64,000 nt of DNA, taken from contig NZ_CP031963.1 in NCBI RefSeq assembly GCF_003443675.1, positions 3,681,501-3,745,500 of the forward strand. The letters are read 5' to 3'. The DNA comes from Aquimarina sp. BL5 (lineage in GTDB: Bacteria; Bacteroidota; Bacteroidia; Flavobacteriales; Flavobacteriaceae). Each line of letters begins with the position of its first letter. The stretch's first letter is position 1. Both the position numbers and the translations under genes were made by a program. Under the pieces are notes generated by a model. That model ran no database searches. It worked only from the letters and a program-made list of their open reading frames with translations, and was not told where the DNA came from. Shown here in pieces: positions 9,000-17,663 of the stretch.

Positions 9000-9653
9000 A
9001 TGGAAACTATTACACTGGGATTAATAGACGATCATAATTTATTTCGGGAGGGAATCAAATCGTTATTGGATAAAATGAACAATATAGAACTTGTTCTGGA
9101 AGCAGTTAGTGGAAAAGATTTATTAGCCAAATTAAATAATACAGTTCCTGATGTAATACTATTAGATCTTGAAATGGAAGAAATGAATGGAATGGATGCA
9201 ACGGTAAAAGTAAAAGAGTTGTATCCAGATATGAAAGTTATTATACTTACAATGCATAAAGAAGAGCGAATGATATCGTATCTTATGGAGGTTGGTGCAA
9301 ACGGATACTTATTAAAAGATACCAACCGACAAGAGTTAGAGGATGCTATACGATCTGTATATGAAAAAAGTTTTTATTTCAATCCTTTTGTTTCTCAAGC
9401 ATTATTAAAGGGATTGAAGAATAAATCGACTAAACCTCCTTTAATTGGAAAAGACTATCATCTTTCCTCAAGAGAGTTGGAAGTGTTAGAATTAGTTACT
9501 AAAGAATATACTACCGCAGAAATTGCAGAAGAATTATTTCTGAGCGTTAGAACCATAGAAGGTCATCGTAAAAATTTAATGATGAAATTAGAGGTAAAAA
9601 ATACCGCAGGATTAATCATAAAAGCGATAAGAGAGAAAATTATTTCCGTGTGA
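9000..9653 (+). CDS. NarL/LuxR-family response regulator
   Basis: The 217-residue protein has a receiver domain with the acidic pair (LGLIDDHNLFREG), a phospho-acceptor Asp in DVILLDLEMEEMNGMDA, and the conserved Thr (ILTMHK) and Lys (LLKDTN). A LuxR-type helix-turn-helix follows (LSSRELEVLELVTKEYT, then SVRTIEGHRKNLMMKL). It is a DNA-binding transcription factor, the partner of the upstream HisKA_3 kinase. A strong palindromic terminator lies 13 bases after the stop. Confidence 0.95.
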   Translation: METITLGLIDDHNLFREGIKSLLDKMNNIELVLEAVSGKDLLAKLNNTVPDVILLDLEMEEMNGMDATVKVKELYPDMKVIILTMHKEERMISYLMEVGANGYLLKDTNRQELEDAIRSVYEKSFYFNPFVSQALLKGLKNKSTKPPLIGKDYHLSSRELEVLELVTKEYTTAEIAEELFLSVRTIEGHRKNLMMKLEVKNTAGLIIKAIREKIISV

Positions 9654-9666
9654 AGCTACTATAAGA

Positions 9667-9699
9667 AGACCTCATAGGTTTTGAAAACCTGTGAGGTCT
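9667..9699. repeat. Long palindrome, terminator or dispersed REP-like element
   Basis: An outer 8-bp stem (AGACCTCA at 9667-9674 with TGAGGTCT at 9692-9699) encloses a second stem (AGGTTT with AAAACCT), so the 33 bases form an almost continuous hairpin. There is no T run on the plus strand. It lies between the convergent regulator and AhpD-like genes. Very similar AGACCTCA...TGAGGTCT palindromes occur in many flavobacterial genomes as I remember them, so it may be a dispersed repeat that also terminates transcription both ways. Confidence 0.65.
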
Positions 9700-9760
9700 C
9701 ATCTAATATTCTACGATCTAATTAATCTAACATTCTAGGAATCCAACAATCTGGTAAATC

Positions 9761-10351
9761 CTATACGTGTTTTCCTTTTTCCCAGCCGTGTTTACCAAGA
9801 TATTGCTCTCCAGATTCTATGGCTCCTTCTTCTACAGTAGTTCCCATAGAATCATTCCAGCGGTTTAAGTATCCGAATAAAGAAATTACACCAAGCATTT
9901 CTACGATCTCACCCTCATCCCAATATTTATAAAGTTCCGTTTTGATAGCTTCATCCACGTTATTAGGAACCAAGGATGCAGCCAAAGAAAAATCAAGTGC
10001 TGCACGTTCTGCATCACTAAACGCAGGATGAGTTTTGTACTCCCAGATATTATCTAGTTGTTCTTGTTCTGCGCCATATCTCTCTGCAGCACGTATTGCA
10101 TGTGCTTGGCAATATCTGCAACCCGTAGCATTACTGCTTACCCAAGCAATCATTCGTTTTAATGCTGAGGTTACGCGACCTTCATTGGCCATAACTGCTT
10201 TATTTAAATTAATAAAAGCTTTAGAAATGGCAGGCCTTCGTTGCATGGTTAATACAGAATTAGGACAAAACCCAAGTGTTTCGTTAAAGAATTCAGCTAA
10301 TTCTTTGGTTTCCTGATCGTGATCAGCTGATAAAGGTGTTACTAATGGCAT
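9761..10351 (-). CDS. AhpD-like peroxidase-related protein (carboxymuconolactone decarboxylase family)
   Basis: The 196-residue protein belongs to the AhpD-like fold. The redox motif CxxC with downstream histidine is visible in TGCRYCQAHAIRAAERYG at about residues 75-92. The preceding helix (ALKRMIAWVSSNA) and the following AERAALDFSLAAS segment are typical of the peroxidase-related subfamily. It probably acts as a thiol peroxidase or alkylhydroperoxidase-type reductant in the cytoplasm; the substrate is unknown. It is a single gene between convergent and divergent neighbours. Confidence 0.9.
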   Translation of the reverse strand: MPLVTPLSADHDQETKELAEFFNETLGFCPNSVLTMQRRPAISKAFINLNKAVMANEGRVTSALKRMIAWVSSNATGCRYCQAHAIRAAERYGAEQEQLDNIWEYKTHPAFSDAERAALDFSLAASLVPNNVDEAIKTELYKYWDEGEIVEMLGVISLFGYLNRWNDSMGTTVEEGAIESGEQYLGKHGWEKGKHV

Positions 10352-10482
10352 GTGTATGTATATTTTTTTGAGTTAATTTTAAATTTTAGCACAGCAAAAT
10401 ACAAAACTAATGTCAAACCTAAAGGAGTATGGATGTTTTTTGTACTTTGGATTTTTTAAATAATTTCGGAACGAGAATACTA

Positions 10483-12168
10483 ATGAGATGGACCCTAAAA
10501 CCACAACTAGACACTGCAATTATCAACAACTTAGCAGAAGCTCTGAATGTAGATGTTATAATTGCTTCTTTATTGGTCCAAAGAGGAATTGAAACCTATG
10601 ATCAAGCCAAAAAGTTTTTTCGTCCTTCATTAGAAGATTTGCTTGATCCTTTTTTAATGAAGGATATGGATAGGGCAGTTTCCAGAATTGATAACGCTAT
10701 ATCTGATCACGAAAATATTATGGTATATGGAGATTATGATGTAGATGGGACTACTTCTGTTGCATTAATGTCTTCATATTTAGAAACTATTTCATCGCAA
10801 GTTACTACCTATATTCCGGATCGTTATGCAGAAGGGTATGGTGTTTCTTATCAAGGGATTGACTACGCTTCTGATAATGATATTTCATTGATTATTGCGT
10901 TAGATTGTGGTATCAAAGCGGTAGAAAAAGTGGCGTATGCAAAATCCAAAGGAATTGATTTCATAATCTGCGATCATCACCGACCAGGAGATACAATCCC
11001 AGATGCAGCTGCAGTGCTGGACCCTAAAAGAGAAGATTGTGAATATCCTTATAAAGAACTATGTGGTTGCGGAGTAGGTTTTAAATTAATACAAGCTCTT
11101 GCTATTAAAAAAGGCCAAACTATAGATGATTTGTTAGTGTATTTAGACTTAGTTGCTACCGCTATCGGAGCAGATATTGTTCCGATCACTGGAGAAAATA
11201 GGGTGCTGGCATATTTTGGTTTACAAGTTATTAATCAAAGCCCTAGAACAGGCTTTAAGGCAATGCTTTCACAAGTTAAAAAAGAGATCTTAACAATTAC
11301 GGACGTAGTATTTATACTGGCTCCCAGAATTAATGCGGCAGGAAGAATGAAACACGGATTGCATGCTGTGAATCTTCTTAAGGAAGAAAATCCTGAAATT
11401 GCATTACAGTATGCTTCAGAAATAGAAACGTATAATAGTGATCGAAAAGATGCTGATAAGAGTATCACTGAAGAAGCTTTGGTACAAATAATCCAAAACT
11501 CAGAAGAAGATAAATATACCACCGTAGTATATGATGAGAATTGGCATAAAGGCGTAATTGGGATCGTTGCGTCCAGACTTACAGAAACCTATTATCGTCC
11601 AACGTTGGTTTTTACCAAAAGCGGAGAGAAACTTGCGGCTTCTGCAAGATCTGTTAAAGGTTTTGATGTATACAATGCTTTGGATGCTTGCTCGGACTAT
11701 ATAGAACAATTTGGAGGTCATAAATATGCAGCCGGATTGACCCTGAAAGAAGAAAACTATGAGGTGTTTAAGCAAAAATTTGAAGAAACTGTACTATCTA
11801 CTATTGATAAGAAGTTACTAACTCCAGAAATTCTGATAGATGAAATTATAGAATTGGATCAGATCACACCAAAGTTTTTTAGAATTCTGAAACAGTTTGC
11901 GCCATTTGGTCCAGGAAATATGACACCAGTTTTTATGACAGAAAATGTAAAGGATACAGGATATGCTAAATGTGTTGGTGCTGATGATAAACATCTGAAA
12001 TGTAAAGTACAAAAAAATGGATTAGCTTTTGGTGTTATTGGTTTTAACCTCGGACCAAAACTTGATTTGATAAAGGGATCAAAAAGTGTCAAGGTTGCTT
12101 ATACAATTGATGAAAATGAATGGAATGGCACTGTATCCCTACAATTAAAGCTTAAAGATATAATTTAA
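10483..12168 (+). CDS. recJ: Single-stranded-DNA-specific exonuclease RecJ
   Basis: RecJ degrades single-stranded DNA 5' to 3' in recombination and repair. The protein has the DHH phosphoesterase motifs: YGDYDVDGTTSVALM near residue 80, ALDCGIKA, and IICDHHRPG with the DHH triad. The DHHA1 motif GGHKYAAGLT follows, then a C-terminal OB-like domain. I prefer the ATG at 10483 (561 residues, MRWTLKPQLDTAIIN) because RecJ proteins start at this point. The longer frame from 10429 adds 18 residues that do not resemble the family. Confidence 0.95.
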   Translation: MRWTLKPQLDTAIINNLAEALNVDVIIASLLVQRGIETYDQAKKFFRPSLEDLLDPFLMKDMDRAVSRIDNAISDHENIMVYGDYDVDGTTSVALMSSYLETISSQVTTYIPDRYAEGYGVSYQGIDYASDNDISLIIALDCGIKAVEKVAYAKSKGIDFIICDHHRPGDTIPDAAAVLDPKREDCEYPYKELCGCGVGFKLIQALAIKKGQTIDDLLVYLDLVATAIGADIVPITGENRVLAYFGLQVINQSPRTGFKAMLSQVKKEILTITDVVFILAPRINAAGRMKHGLHAVNLLKEENPEIALQYASEIETYNSDRKDADKSITEEALVQIIQNSEEDKYTTVVYDENWHKGVIGIVASRLTETYYRPTLVFTKSGEKLAASARSVKGFDVYNALDACSDYIEQFGGHKYAAGLTLKEENYEVFKQKFEETVLSTIDKKLLTPEILIDEIIELDQITPKFFRILKQFAPFGPGNMTPVFMTENVKDTGYAKCVGADDKHLKCKVQKNGLAFGVIGFNLGPKLDLIKGSKSVKVAYTIDENEWNGTVSLQLKLKDII

Positions 12169-12202
12169 ATTATTTTTATTTAGATTAATTATAAATAATT
12201 AA

Positions 12203-12210
12203 TACTTTTG
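12203..12210 (+). promoter_or_regulatory. TAnnTTTG -7 box
   Basis: TACTTTTG at 12203-12210 matches the Bacteroidetes housekeeping -7 consensus. It overlaps a possible TTG start at 12208, which argues that the next gene really starts at the ATG at 12229. Confidence 0.5.
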
Positions 12211-12228
12211 AGTCAAATACGATTCAGA

Positions 12229-12585
12229 ATGAATGCTATTGATAAAATATACAGTAATAAAGTTGGCATATCTTTTTTTTGGAAGAAACAACAACAGCTT
12301 GTCACTACGCCCAAAATTCAACTGGTATTTAGGGATATAGGATTTTTACTTACCCTAAATGAGTTAAAGGATTTTTCGGATGCCTGCAGAATTACAGAAC
12401 AATCACAATGCTGTGATCAATGTGTTGACCATCAGAATTGTAGGTCATTATTGCTTAGGACACCGTCTGAAAAAATTGACTTGGCAATCAGTAAAGATGA
12501 ACTAGAGCAGGTACAGGAATTAATTAATGGCACTATTTTTCGAGTAGAATTACAGCATTGGGTAACGAACTCAGGCCTTAATTAA
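12229..12585 (+). CDS. Small cysteine-containing conserved hypothetical protein
   Basis: The 118-residue protein has no signal peptide. It has a central beta-like segment (TTPKIQLVFRDIGFLLTLNE) followed by four cysteines in QCCDQCVDHQNC that could bind a metal or pair. The helix SKDELEQVQELINGTIF comes after. I recall similar short flavobacterial proteins but cannot name a function. The ATG at 12229 is chosen because the alternative TTG at 12208 lies inside the -7 promoter box. It converges with the alpha/beta hydrolase gene 4 bases downstream. Confidence 0.8.
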   Translation: MNAIDKIYSNKVGISFFWKKQQQLVTTPKIQLVFRDIGFLLTLNELKDFSDACRITEQSQCCDQCVDHQNCRSLLLRTPSEKIDLAISKDELEQVQELINGTIFRVELQHWVTNSGLN

Positions 12586-12589
12586 AATG

Positions 12590-13522
12590 TTATCTAAGAA
12601 AGTCTAGAATTTTATAAGAGATTTCTTCTGCTTTTGTTTCTTGGATAAAGTGTTTTTCATCGATAAAATGAATATCTGCTTCATCTATCTTAAGCGCATT
12701 GGTTACTCTAGTTTGTTGTGGAGTCCACTGTAGCATGGTATCGTGAATTCCCCAAATTACAGCAACGGGAATATCGATACTTTCAAATACTAAGGAGTAG
12801 TCGGGAAAGTAATTACATGTTCTTGTAAAGAAATAGTACATGCCATCGGTTTTTCCTTCTAACAAAGGAGTTTTATAACCTTCTACATCAATTTCATTTA
12901 ATTTATTTTCTTTTAATCCTTCTTTGAATAAGCTTTTTAATAAGGTATTGGTAGTTACTCCATTTCTATAGGACCACATCGCAGCTTTGGCTGCAGGACC
13001 AGGACTAAATCGTATCGGAGGATAAAAACCCTCTTCGTATAATAAGGTATTTAACACAATTAATTCTTCGATTCTTTTAGGGGCTTGATTAAAAAGTTCC
13101 CAGGTCCATACTCCACCTACATCGTGCATAACGTGAGACCAATACTCAATACCAAGTCCATCCATCAGTGCTAGCAGTCGTTTGGCATGCTCTTTTTCAC
13201 TATAGATTTTATATCCTTCAGGAGAATCGCTAGAACCATATCCTAACATATCTGGAACAATAACACGGTATCCTCCAGCAACTAATGGATCGATCATTTT
13301 ACGATATAACCAGCCAGAAGTAGGAATTCCATGAAGTAGTACGATTGCGGGTCCGTTTCCTTTGTCAATATATTTGATGATGCCATCTTCTGTGGGAAAA
13401 GATCGCTGTTCTGCTCTAAATTCTTCATAGGTCATCTGACCTTTTCTGATTTTGGTATCTTGATACGGTTTGCACCCAAAAACGATTACTGCAATTAGAA
13501 GTAATAAAGAAAGCTTCTTCAT
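12590..13522 (-). CDS. Lipoprotein alpha/beta hydrolase, haloalkane-dehalogenase-like
   Basis: The 310-residue protein begins with a lipoprotein signal (LLLIAVIVFGCKPYQ, lipobox cysteine at residue 17), so it should be membrane-anchored outside the cytoplasm. The hydrolase fold shows the oxyanion motif VLLHGIPTSGWLYRKM and the nucleophile elbow HVMHDVGGVW. The nucleophile is therefore aspartate, as in haloalkane dehalogenases and epoxide hydrolases, not serine. AVIWGIHDTMLQWTP and FIDEKHFIQE would supply the acid and the catalytic histidine. The substrate is unknown. Confidence 0.9.
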   Translation of the reverse strand: MKKLSLLLLIAVIVFGCKPYQDTKIRKGQMTYEEFRAEQRSFPTEDGIIKYIDKGNGPAIVLLHGIPTSGWLYRKMIDPLVAGGYRVIVPDMLGYGSSDSPEGYKIYSEKEHAKRLLALMDGLGIEYWSHVMHDVGGVWTWELFNQAPKRIEELIVLNTLLYEEGFYPPIRFSPGPAAKAAMWSYRNGVTTNTLLKSLFKEGLKENKLNEIDVEGYKTPLLEGKTDGMYYFFTRTCNYFPDYSLVFESIDIPVAVIWGIHDTMLQWTPQQTRVTNALKIDEADIHFIDEKHFIQETKAEEISYKILDFLR

Positions 13523-13619
13523 TTAGAATGATAATTTGTGAGGCAGCAATTTACTTAAAATCCTTTTTTTATACTATAACAAGCTACAATTTAATCCTAA
13601 AATGATCATTTGCTTAAAT

Positions 13620-14777
13620 TTAGATCTGATTCTTATGCAAAATACTGACCAATTTACTAATTACTTCCATGCTATTAAACGGCGGATTTGCCTGATTAAC
13701 ATTAGCAGAAATCAACAATCCTTCTTTAGGAGCATAGGCCAAAAATGAACCGTAAAACCCTCCGTGACCATAAAATGTTATTCCTTTAATCTCATATTTA
13801 AAAATTCCTAATCCATAGTTTTTGTTAAATTTTTCGGTATCAGAGCAGTCAATCATTTTGTTTAGGGCTTGTTTATGTTTAAATAACCTAAGTTTAAATA
13901 ATGCTTTTACAAAATTCGCCATATCTTCTGTAGTAGAGACTAGACCACCTCCAGCCCATTCATATGAGGTGTTTACTTTTTTTGTGATATTGATCCTATT
14001 CAGAAAAGCATCAATCCGCTTACCGTTGCCTTTTATAGGTTCGTAAAATTCGAAATAAGTGTTTTGCATCTGGAGAGGTTCCAGGATTCTTTTTCGAATT
14101 ACCTGTGCGAGTGTTTCTCCACTCAATTCTTCGATAATAAACCCTAACAGCATATAATTAATATCAGAATAGTAATATCCTTTTCCAGGAGCGTTATGAG
14201 GTTTCTTATTTAGACCATATTTGTAATATTTTTCAAAAAACTTTTTTGCCGTATACTGTTTCTTAGGGTTTAGTAATACACTTAGATTAAATCTAATCGC
14301 TTTATCAATAAATACATCTGCAATTCCCGAAGTGTGATTAAGTAACATTTTTATATCGATATCATCTGAATAGGAAGTTTTATTCAGTATGTGTAAATTT
14401 TTGAAATCAATAAACTCTAAAGTGCCTAAATACTTTTCAGCTTTATCTTCAATTTTCAATTTGCCTTCTTCTTCCATTTGAAGAATAATAGTAGCAACTA
14501 GAGTTTTGGTGATGCTAGCAATATTGAATTGATAGGTTTCATTAACATATCTGCTTTTTCTTTTAACTTCACCTACTCCAGTATTAATTTGAAATTCTGT
14601 CTCAGCATTTTCAGCATACAACAGAAAATTATGAACTGGTTTTTTTCCTTTATCTACCAAGCATTCGTTCATTAATGCGTTAATATCTTTTTCCTTGTCA
14701 AAATTATCTTGGGAAAAGCTAATGAAGCTTGAAAAAGTAATTAATACCGAGCTAATAACCTGTTTAGTAAATACCAT
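13620..14777 (-). CDS. Serine hydrolase of the beta-lactamase/penicillin-binding family
   Basis: The 385-residue protein has an N-terminal signal peptide ending near SFISFSQ. It has the catalytic SxxK motif (IASITKTLVATI), a YSD motif (GYYYSDINYMLLGF) at the usual Tyr-Ser/Ala-Asn position, and GHGGFYGSF in the KTG position. These proteins are mostly esterases or D-aminopeptidases, not resistance enzymes. It lies 105 bases downstream of the LytTR regulator on the same strand, which may control it. Confidence 0.9.
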   Translation of the reverse strand: MVFTKQVISSVLITFSSFISFSQDNFDKEKDINALMNECLVDKGKKPVHNFLLYAENAETEFQINTGVGEVKRKSRYVNETYQFNIASITKTLVATIILQMEEEGKLKIEDKAEKYLGTLEFIDFKNLHILNKTSYSDDIDIKMLLNHTSGIADVFIDKAIRFNLSVLLNPKKQYTAKKFFEKYYKYGLNKKPHNAPGKGYYYSDINYMLLGFIIEELSGETLAQVIRKRILEPLQMQNTYFEFYEPIKGNGKRIDAFLNRINITKKVNTSYEWAGGGLVSTTEDMANFVKALFKLRLFKHKQALNKMIDCSDTEKFNKNYGLGIFKYEIKGITFYGHGGFYGSFLAYAPKEGLLISANVNQANPPFNSMEVISKLVSILHKNQI

Positions 14778-14882
14778 AATTCTATAATTTTATTATAGCA
14801 ATAGTACATACAATCACCTGTATTCGTTTGGTTGATAAAGTACGTTATCTGTGAAATGTAGTAAAATTACCTACGAAATGTC

Positions 14883-15695
14883 TTATGTAAACTCGAACCA
14901 TTTTTTGAAGTTTGATGCCTTAGTTCGACTCACTGTAATTTCTGAAGGGAAATTATATTCTGGACTTATTAATACAAGAATTTTTCCGTTTTCTATTCTT
15001 TTGAACCCTTTAACCATATCCTTATTTATAATAAATTGCCTGTTAAGCCTAAAGAAATTGATTTTGGGAAGTTGGTTTTCTAAAGTATTTAGCGATTGAT
15101 CCAGATAATATTTTTTACTGTTGTTTGTAAATACCGCGGTATAATCACCATCTATATGGAATCCTGCAATCTGATCAAAAATAAGTTTTAGTTTTTTGTT
15201 CCCATGGTTTACCATGATCCCTTCCGAGCGAGAACGATGATCTTGTTTATATTTGATTTCAGTATTTTTCCATTGATCGTAAAAATAAGCTCCTATATAT
15301 ATTCCATTGATCACAAAAATCCAGATACCAATTATAAAAATATCTTGTGTATAAAAATGTATTGGGGCTGACTTTCCCCTAGCCAACCAACTTAATAATT
15401 CTGTTAAAGAAATAATAATCACTAACGCAATCAACAATGTTGTGATTATTTGAAAAATAATACGCCGTGTTAACGACTTATGATAAGGTATCTTTTGATC
15501 CAAAAAACCTATGGTATGCCGGATTCCATACCAAGCTATATATCCTTGTAATGTATCGATTGAAAACGTGAGTGCTAAAAACCAATCTGCTTTAATATTA
15601 GAATAAGTTAGATAGTAATTAATAATATTAATGAACGGAATTAAAATGAGAAACAACTTTACATCAGAAAAATTTGTTTTAACTCCTTGTTTCAT
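14883..15695 (-). CDS. Membrane-anchored LytTR-family DNA-binding regulator
   Basis: The 270-residue protein has four membrane helices in the N-terminal half (about residues 10-30, 40-58, 78-100 and 118-140). The C-terminal LytTR DNA-binding domain is visible as KLIFDQIAGFHIDGDYTAVF, LNTLENQLPKINFFRLNRQF and the final ITVSRTKASNFKKWF. It has no receiver domain, so it may sense a membrane signal directly. The nearest likely target by position is the downstream serine hydrolase gene. Flavobacteria carry many of this architecture. Confidence 0.9.
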   Translation of the reverse strand: MKQGVKTNFSDVKLFLILIPFINIINYYLTYSNIKADWFLALTFSIDTLQGYIAWYGIRHTIGFLDQKIPYHKSLTRRIIFQIITTLLIALVIIISLTELLSWLARGKSAPIHFYTQDIFIIGIWIFVINGIYIGAYFYDQWKNTEIKYKQDHRSRSEGIMVNHGNKKLKLIFDQIAGFHIDGDYTAVFTNNSKKYYLDQSLNTLENQLPKINFFRLNRQFIINKDMVKGFKRIENGKILVLISPEYNFPSEITVSRTKASNFKKWFEFT

Positions 15696-15718
15696 AATCT
15701 ACATATTCTCTAAACGTA

Positions 15719-16171
15719 TTAACTTATATCAATGATCTCAATAAGAGTATTGTTAAACCTAAATTTTTCGCCTGTAGTTTTCCCTAACAACAATTTCCCA
15801 ATAGGAGTATTGGTGGCTATAGCAAAATAGGAGTTATTATTAATACTGATTTCCCCTACAGAAATGCTTAAATAATAATTCCCCTTAGAGGTTTTTACAA
15901 TGTTTCCTAATCGTATGACCTGAGAAGATGAGTGTGTATCGATTTTAGCTAAAACCTCCTGTAACTTCTGAACTTCGGCTAATTGCGCACCTGCTTTTTC
16001 TCTTTCTAACTGAAGCATAGCTCTTCCTGTCTCATGTTTATCACCTGCTGTACTTTTTGTTTCAGAGGTTAATGATTCCTGTATATTGGCAATCCTATTT
16101 TGAATGCGATTATGGCGATCTTGTATGAATTGCTTACAATGATCATATAGTTCTTCTTTTATTTTTTTCAA
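15719..16171 (-). CDS. GreA/GreB-like C-terminal-domain protein
   Basis: The 150-residue protein has an N-terminal coiled coil (about 1-75) with an acidic GDKHETGRAMLQLE tip, then a GreA/GreB-type C-terminal beta domain with NTPIGKLLLGKTTGEKFRFN, close to the SPLGxALLGKxxGD signature. It may bind RNA polymerase in the secondary channel as Gre factors do. It is shorter than E. coli GreA (158) and lacks a clear Gre N-terminal signature. Flavobacterial proteins of this type have been mislabelled as 3-oxoacyl-ACP synthase, as I recall. Confidence 0.85.
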   Translation of the reverse strand: MKKIKEELYDHCKQFIQDRHNRIQNRIANIQESLTSETKSTAGDKHETGRAMLQLEREKAGAQLAEVQKLQEVLAKIDTHSSSQVIRLGNIVKTSKGNYYLSISVGEISINNNSYFAIATNTPIGKLLLGKTTGEKFRFNNTLIEIIDIS

Positions 16172-16240
16172 AAAAAATGGATTTAAATTTCAATATAGAA
16201 TAACCTATATGACTGTACAAATATTATTGTAGTATATCGA

Positions 16241-16277
16241 AAAAAAGAGAAGCAGTCCATAATTAGACTGCCTCTCT
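16241..16277 (-). terminator. Terminator after the dioxygenase gene
   Basis: A 12-bp stem with one wobble pair joins 16247-16258 and 16266-16277. On the minus strand it is followed by a run of T (16241-16246 is A on the plus strand). It ends transcription of the dioxygenase-like gene. Confidence 0.8.
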
Positions 16278-16299
16278 ACCGTATAAAAAATAATTCAAA

Positions 16300-16872
16300 C
16301 TAAATTCTGGGCAAAAAAATAGGAACGTTAGCTTCTAGATAGCCTATGCTGTTAAAGTTAAAATCGATGATTCTACAATTTTCCGCTACCAGTGCAATTT
16401 CATCAATTAAAATTCTGGGGTCATCCTTAAAATAAATTTGAGTTTCTAGGGTTCTATGTCCTTTTGCGGAAATTCTATAATGAAAATGTCTTGCTCTACA
16501 TCCGTAAACTCCAGGACGGATGGTTTTTATTTTATAAATTCCGGATTCATTTGCAGTAATACATCCAGATAATGTCGTCTGCGAAGGGAAATAAAAACAC
16601 CCTTCGTTATGATAAGCACCGGCATCATCTGCGTGCCAAATTTCAATTTTCGCATTTGGTACTGGTTCTTTGTCTTTAGTGTAGATTTTTCCAGAAATAA
16701 TAGTTGGGATTCCCGGAAGGTCTTTAGTGTTAAGATTTATTACTCGAGGTGTATTGTAATAATTAGAATCTTGTTTATTGATTTGATTTCCCAAATAATA
16801 AGGAATTACCAAGTTGTTTTTTATCCCATTAGATTGTTTCATAAAGGTGTTATTACTCAAATCGTTTTCCAT
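16300..16872 (-). CDS. Intradiol ring-cleavage dioxygenase-like protein
   Basis: The protein (190 residues from the ATG at 16872; a GTG at 16911 would add 13) has the intradiol dioxygenase core: SGKIYTKDKEPVPNAKIEIW, the HADDAGAYHNEGC segment with a candidate iron-ligand tyrosine, and PGVYGCRARHFHYRISAKGH with Tyr, His and His in ligand positions. True enzymes cleave catechols using ferric iron. This short family is often secreted or of unknown substrate. No aromatic-degradation neighbours are adjacent, although tyrosine catabolism genes lie 30 kb away. Confidence 0.85.
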   Translation of the reverse strand: MENDLSNNTFMKQSNGIKNNLVIPYYLGNQINKQDSNYYNTPRVINLNTKDLPGIPTIISGKIYTKDKEPVPNAKIEIWHADDAGAYHNEGCFYFPSQTTLSGCITANESGIYKIKTIRPGVYGCRARHFHYRISAKGHRTLETQIYFKDDPRILIDEIALVAENCRIIDFNFNSIGYLEANVPIFLPRI

Positions 16873-16957
16873 AATAAAGAGTTTTAGGGGCTTTATTATA
16901 GAACAGATCACTAAGGTTTTACCCTACCTATTAGAAATAATCTTTTTTTAGGTTACG

Positions 16958-17632
16958 TTATTTTGAAAAAGAAAGCGAACCATAATTACGCATTTGCTGA
17001 AGAATCCATTCTTTTCTTTTCTGAACGTACATTGATGGTGGGTCTGCTAAATATTTTCTAGGATTAGGAAGAATAGCGGCTATTGCAGTGGCCTCATGAG
17101 CGTTTAAATCTTTTGAGGATTTGTTAAACCAGAATTTTGCAGCAGCTTCAGCACCGAATATTTCATCTCCCATTTCTATACTGTTTAGATATATTTCTAA
17201 GATACGCTCCTTACTCCAGAAGGTTTCGATTAAAAAAGTAAAATAACTTTCTAATCCTTTACGGATCCAACTGCGTTTTGGCCATAAGAAAACATTTTTT
17301 GCCGTTTGTTGTGAGATGGTACTGGCTCCTCGTAATCGTTTACCTGCTTTATGCTCAGAAATTGCTTTTTGGATGGCTTCGGTGTCAAAACCATTATGTG
17401 TTATAAATCGTTGATCTTCGCTACAGATAATGGCAAGTTGTAGGTTCTTAGAAATATCTTTTAACGGAACCCATTGGTGTTTTATTGAAGCCTCATTTTC
17501 AGATTGAAAATGACGAATACCCATTAACGGAGTTCCTGGAACATCAATCCATTTATATATGAGTACCCATAGTATACTAAAGATAAAGAAGGCTAGAAAG
17601 CCTTTATATATAAAACGAAATATTTTTTTCAT
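16958..17632 (-). CDS. mtgA: Monofunctional peptidoglycan transglycosylase
   Basis: MtgA polymerises lipid II glycan chains at the inner membrane. The 224-residue protein has an N-terminal membrane anchor (about 8-28) and the GT51 motifs: catalytic Glu in CSEDQRFITHNGFD, ASTISQQTAKNVFLWP, RKGLESYFTFLIETFWSKER and IYLNSIEMGDEIFGAEAAA. I chose the ATG at 17632 because the longer open frame runs into the upstream oxidoreductase gene. The start is 31 bases after that gene's stop. Confidence 0.95.
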   Translation of the reverse strand: MKKIFRFIYKGFLAFFIFSILWVLIYKWIDVPGTPLMGIRHFQSENEASIKHQWVPLKDISKNLQLAIICSEDQRFITHNGFDTEAIQKAISEHKAGKRLRGASTISQQTAKNVFLWPKRSWIRKGLESYFTFLIETFWSKERILEIYLNSIEMGDEIFGAEAAAKFWFNKSSKDLNAHEATAIAAILPNPRKYLADPPSMYVQKRKEWILQQMRNYGSLSFSK

Positions 17633-17663
17633 AGCTAACAAATAAAGTAATCGTCTATAACGT

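Noticed and set aside
12208..12228. TTG at 12208 as start of the small cysteine protein
   Set aside because: The TTG is part of a TACTTTTG promoter box, so it cannot be inside the message; the ATG at 12229 is used.
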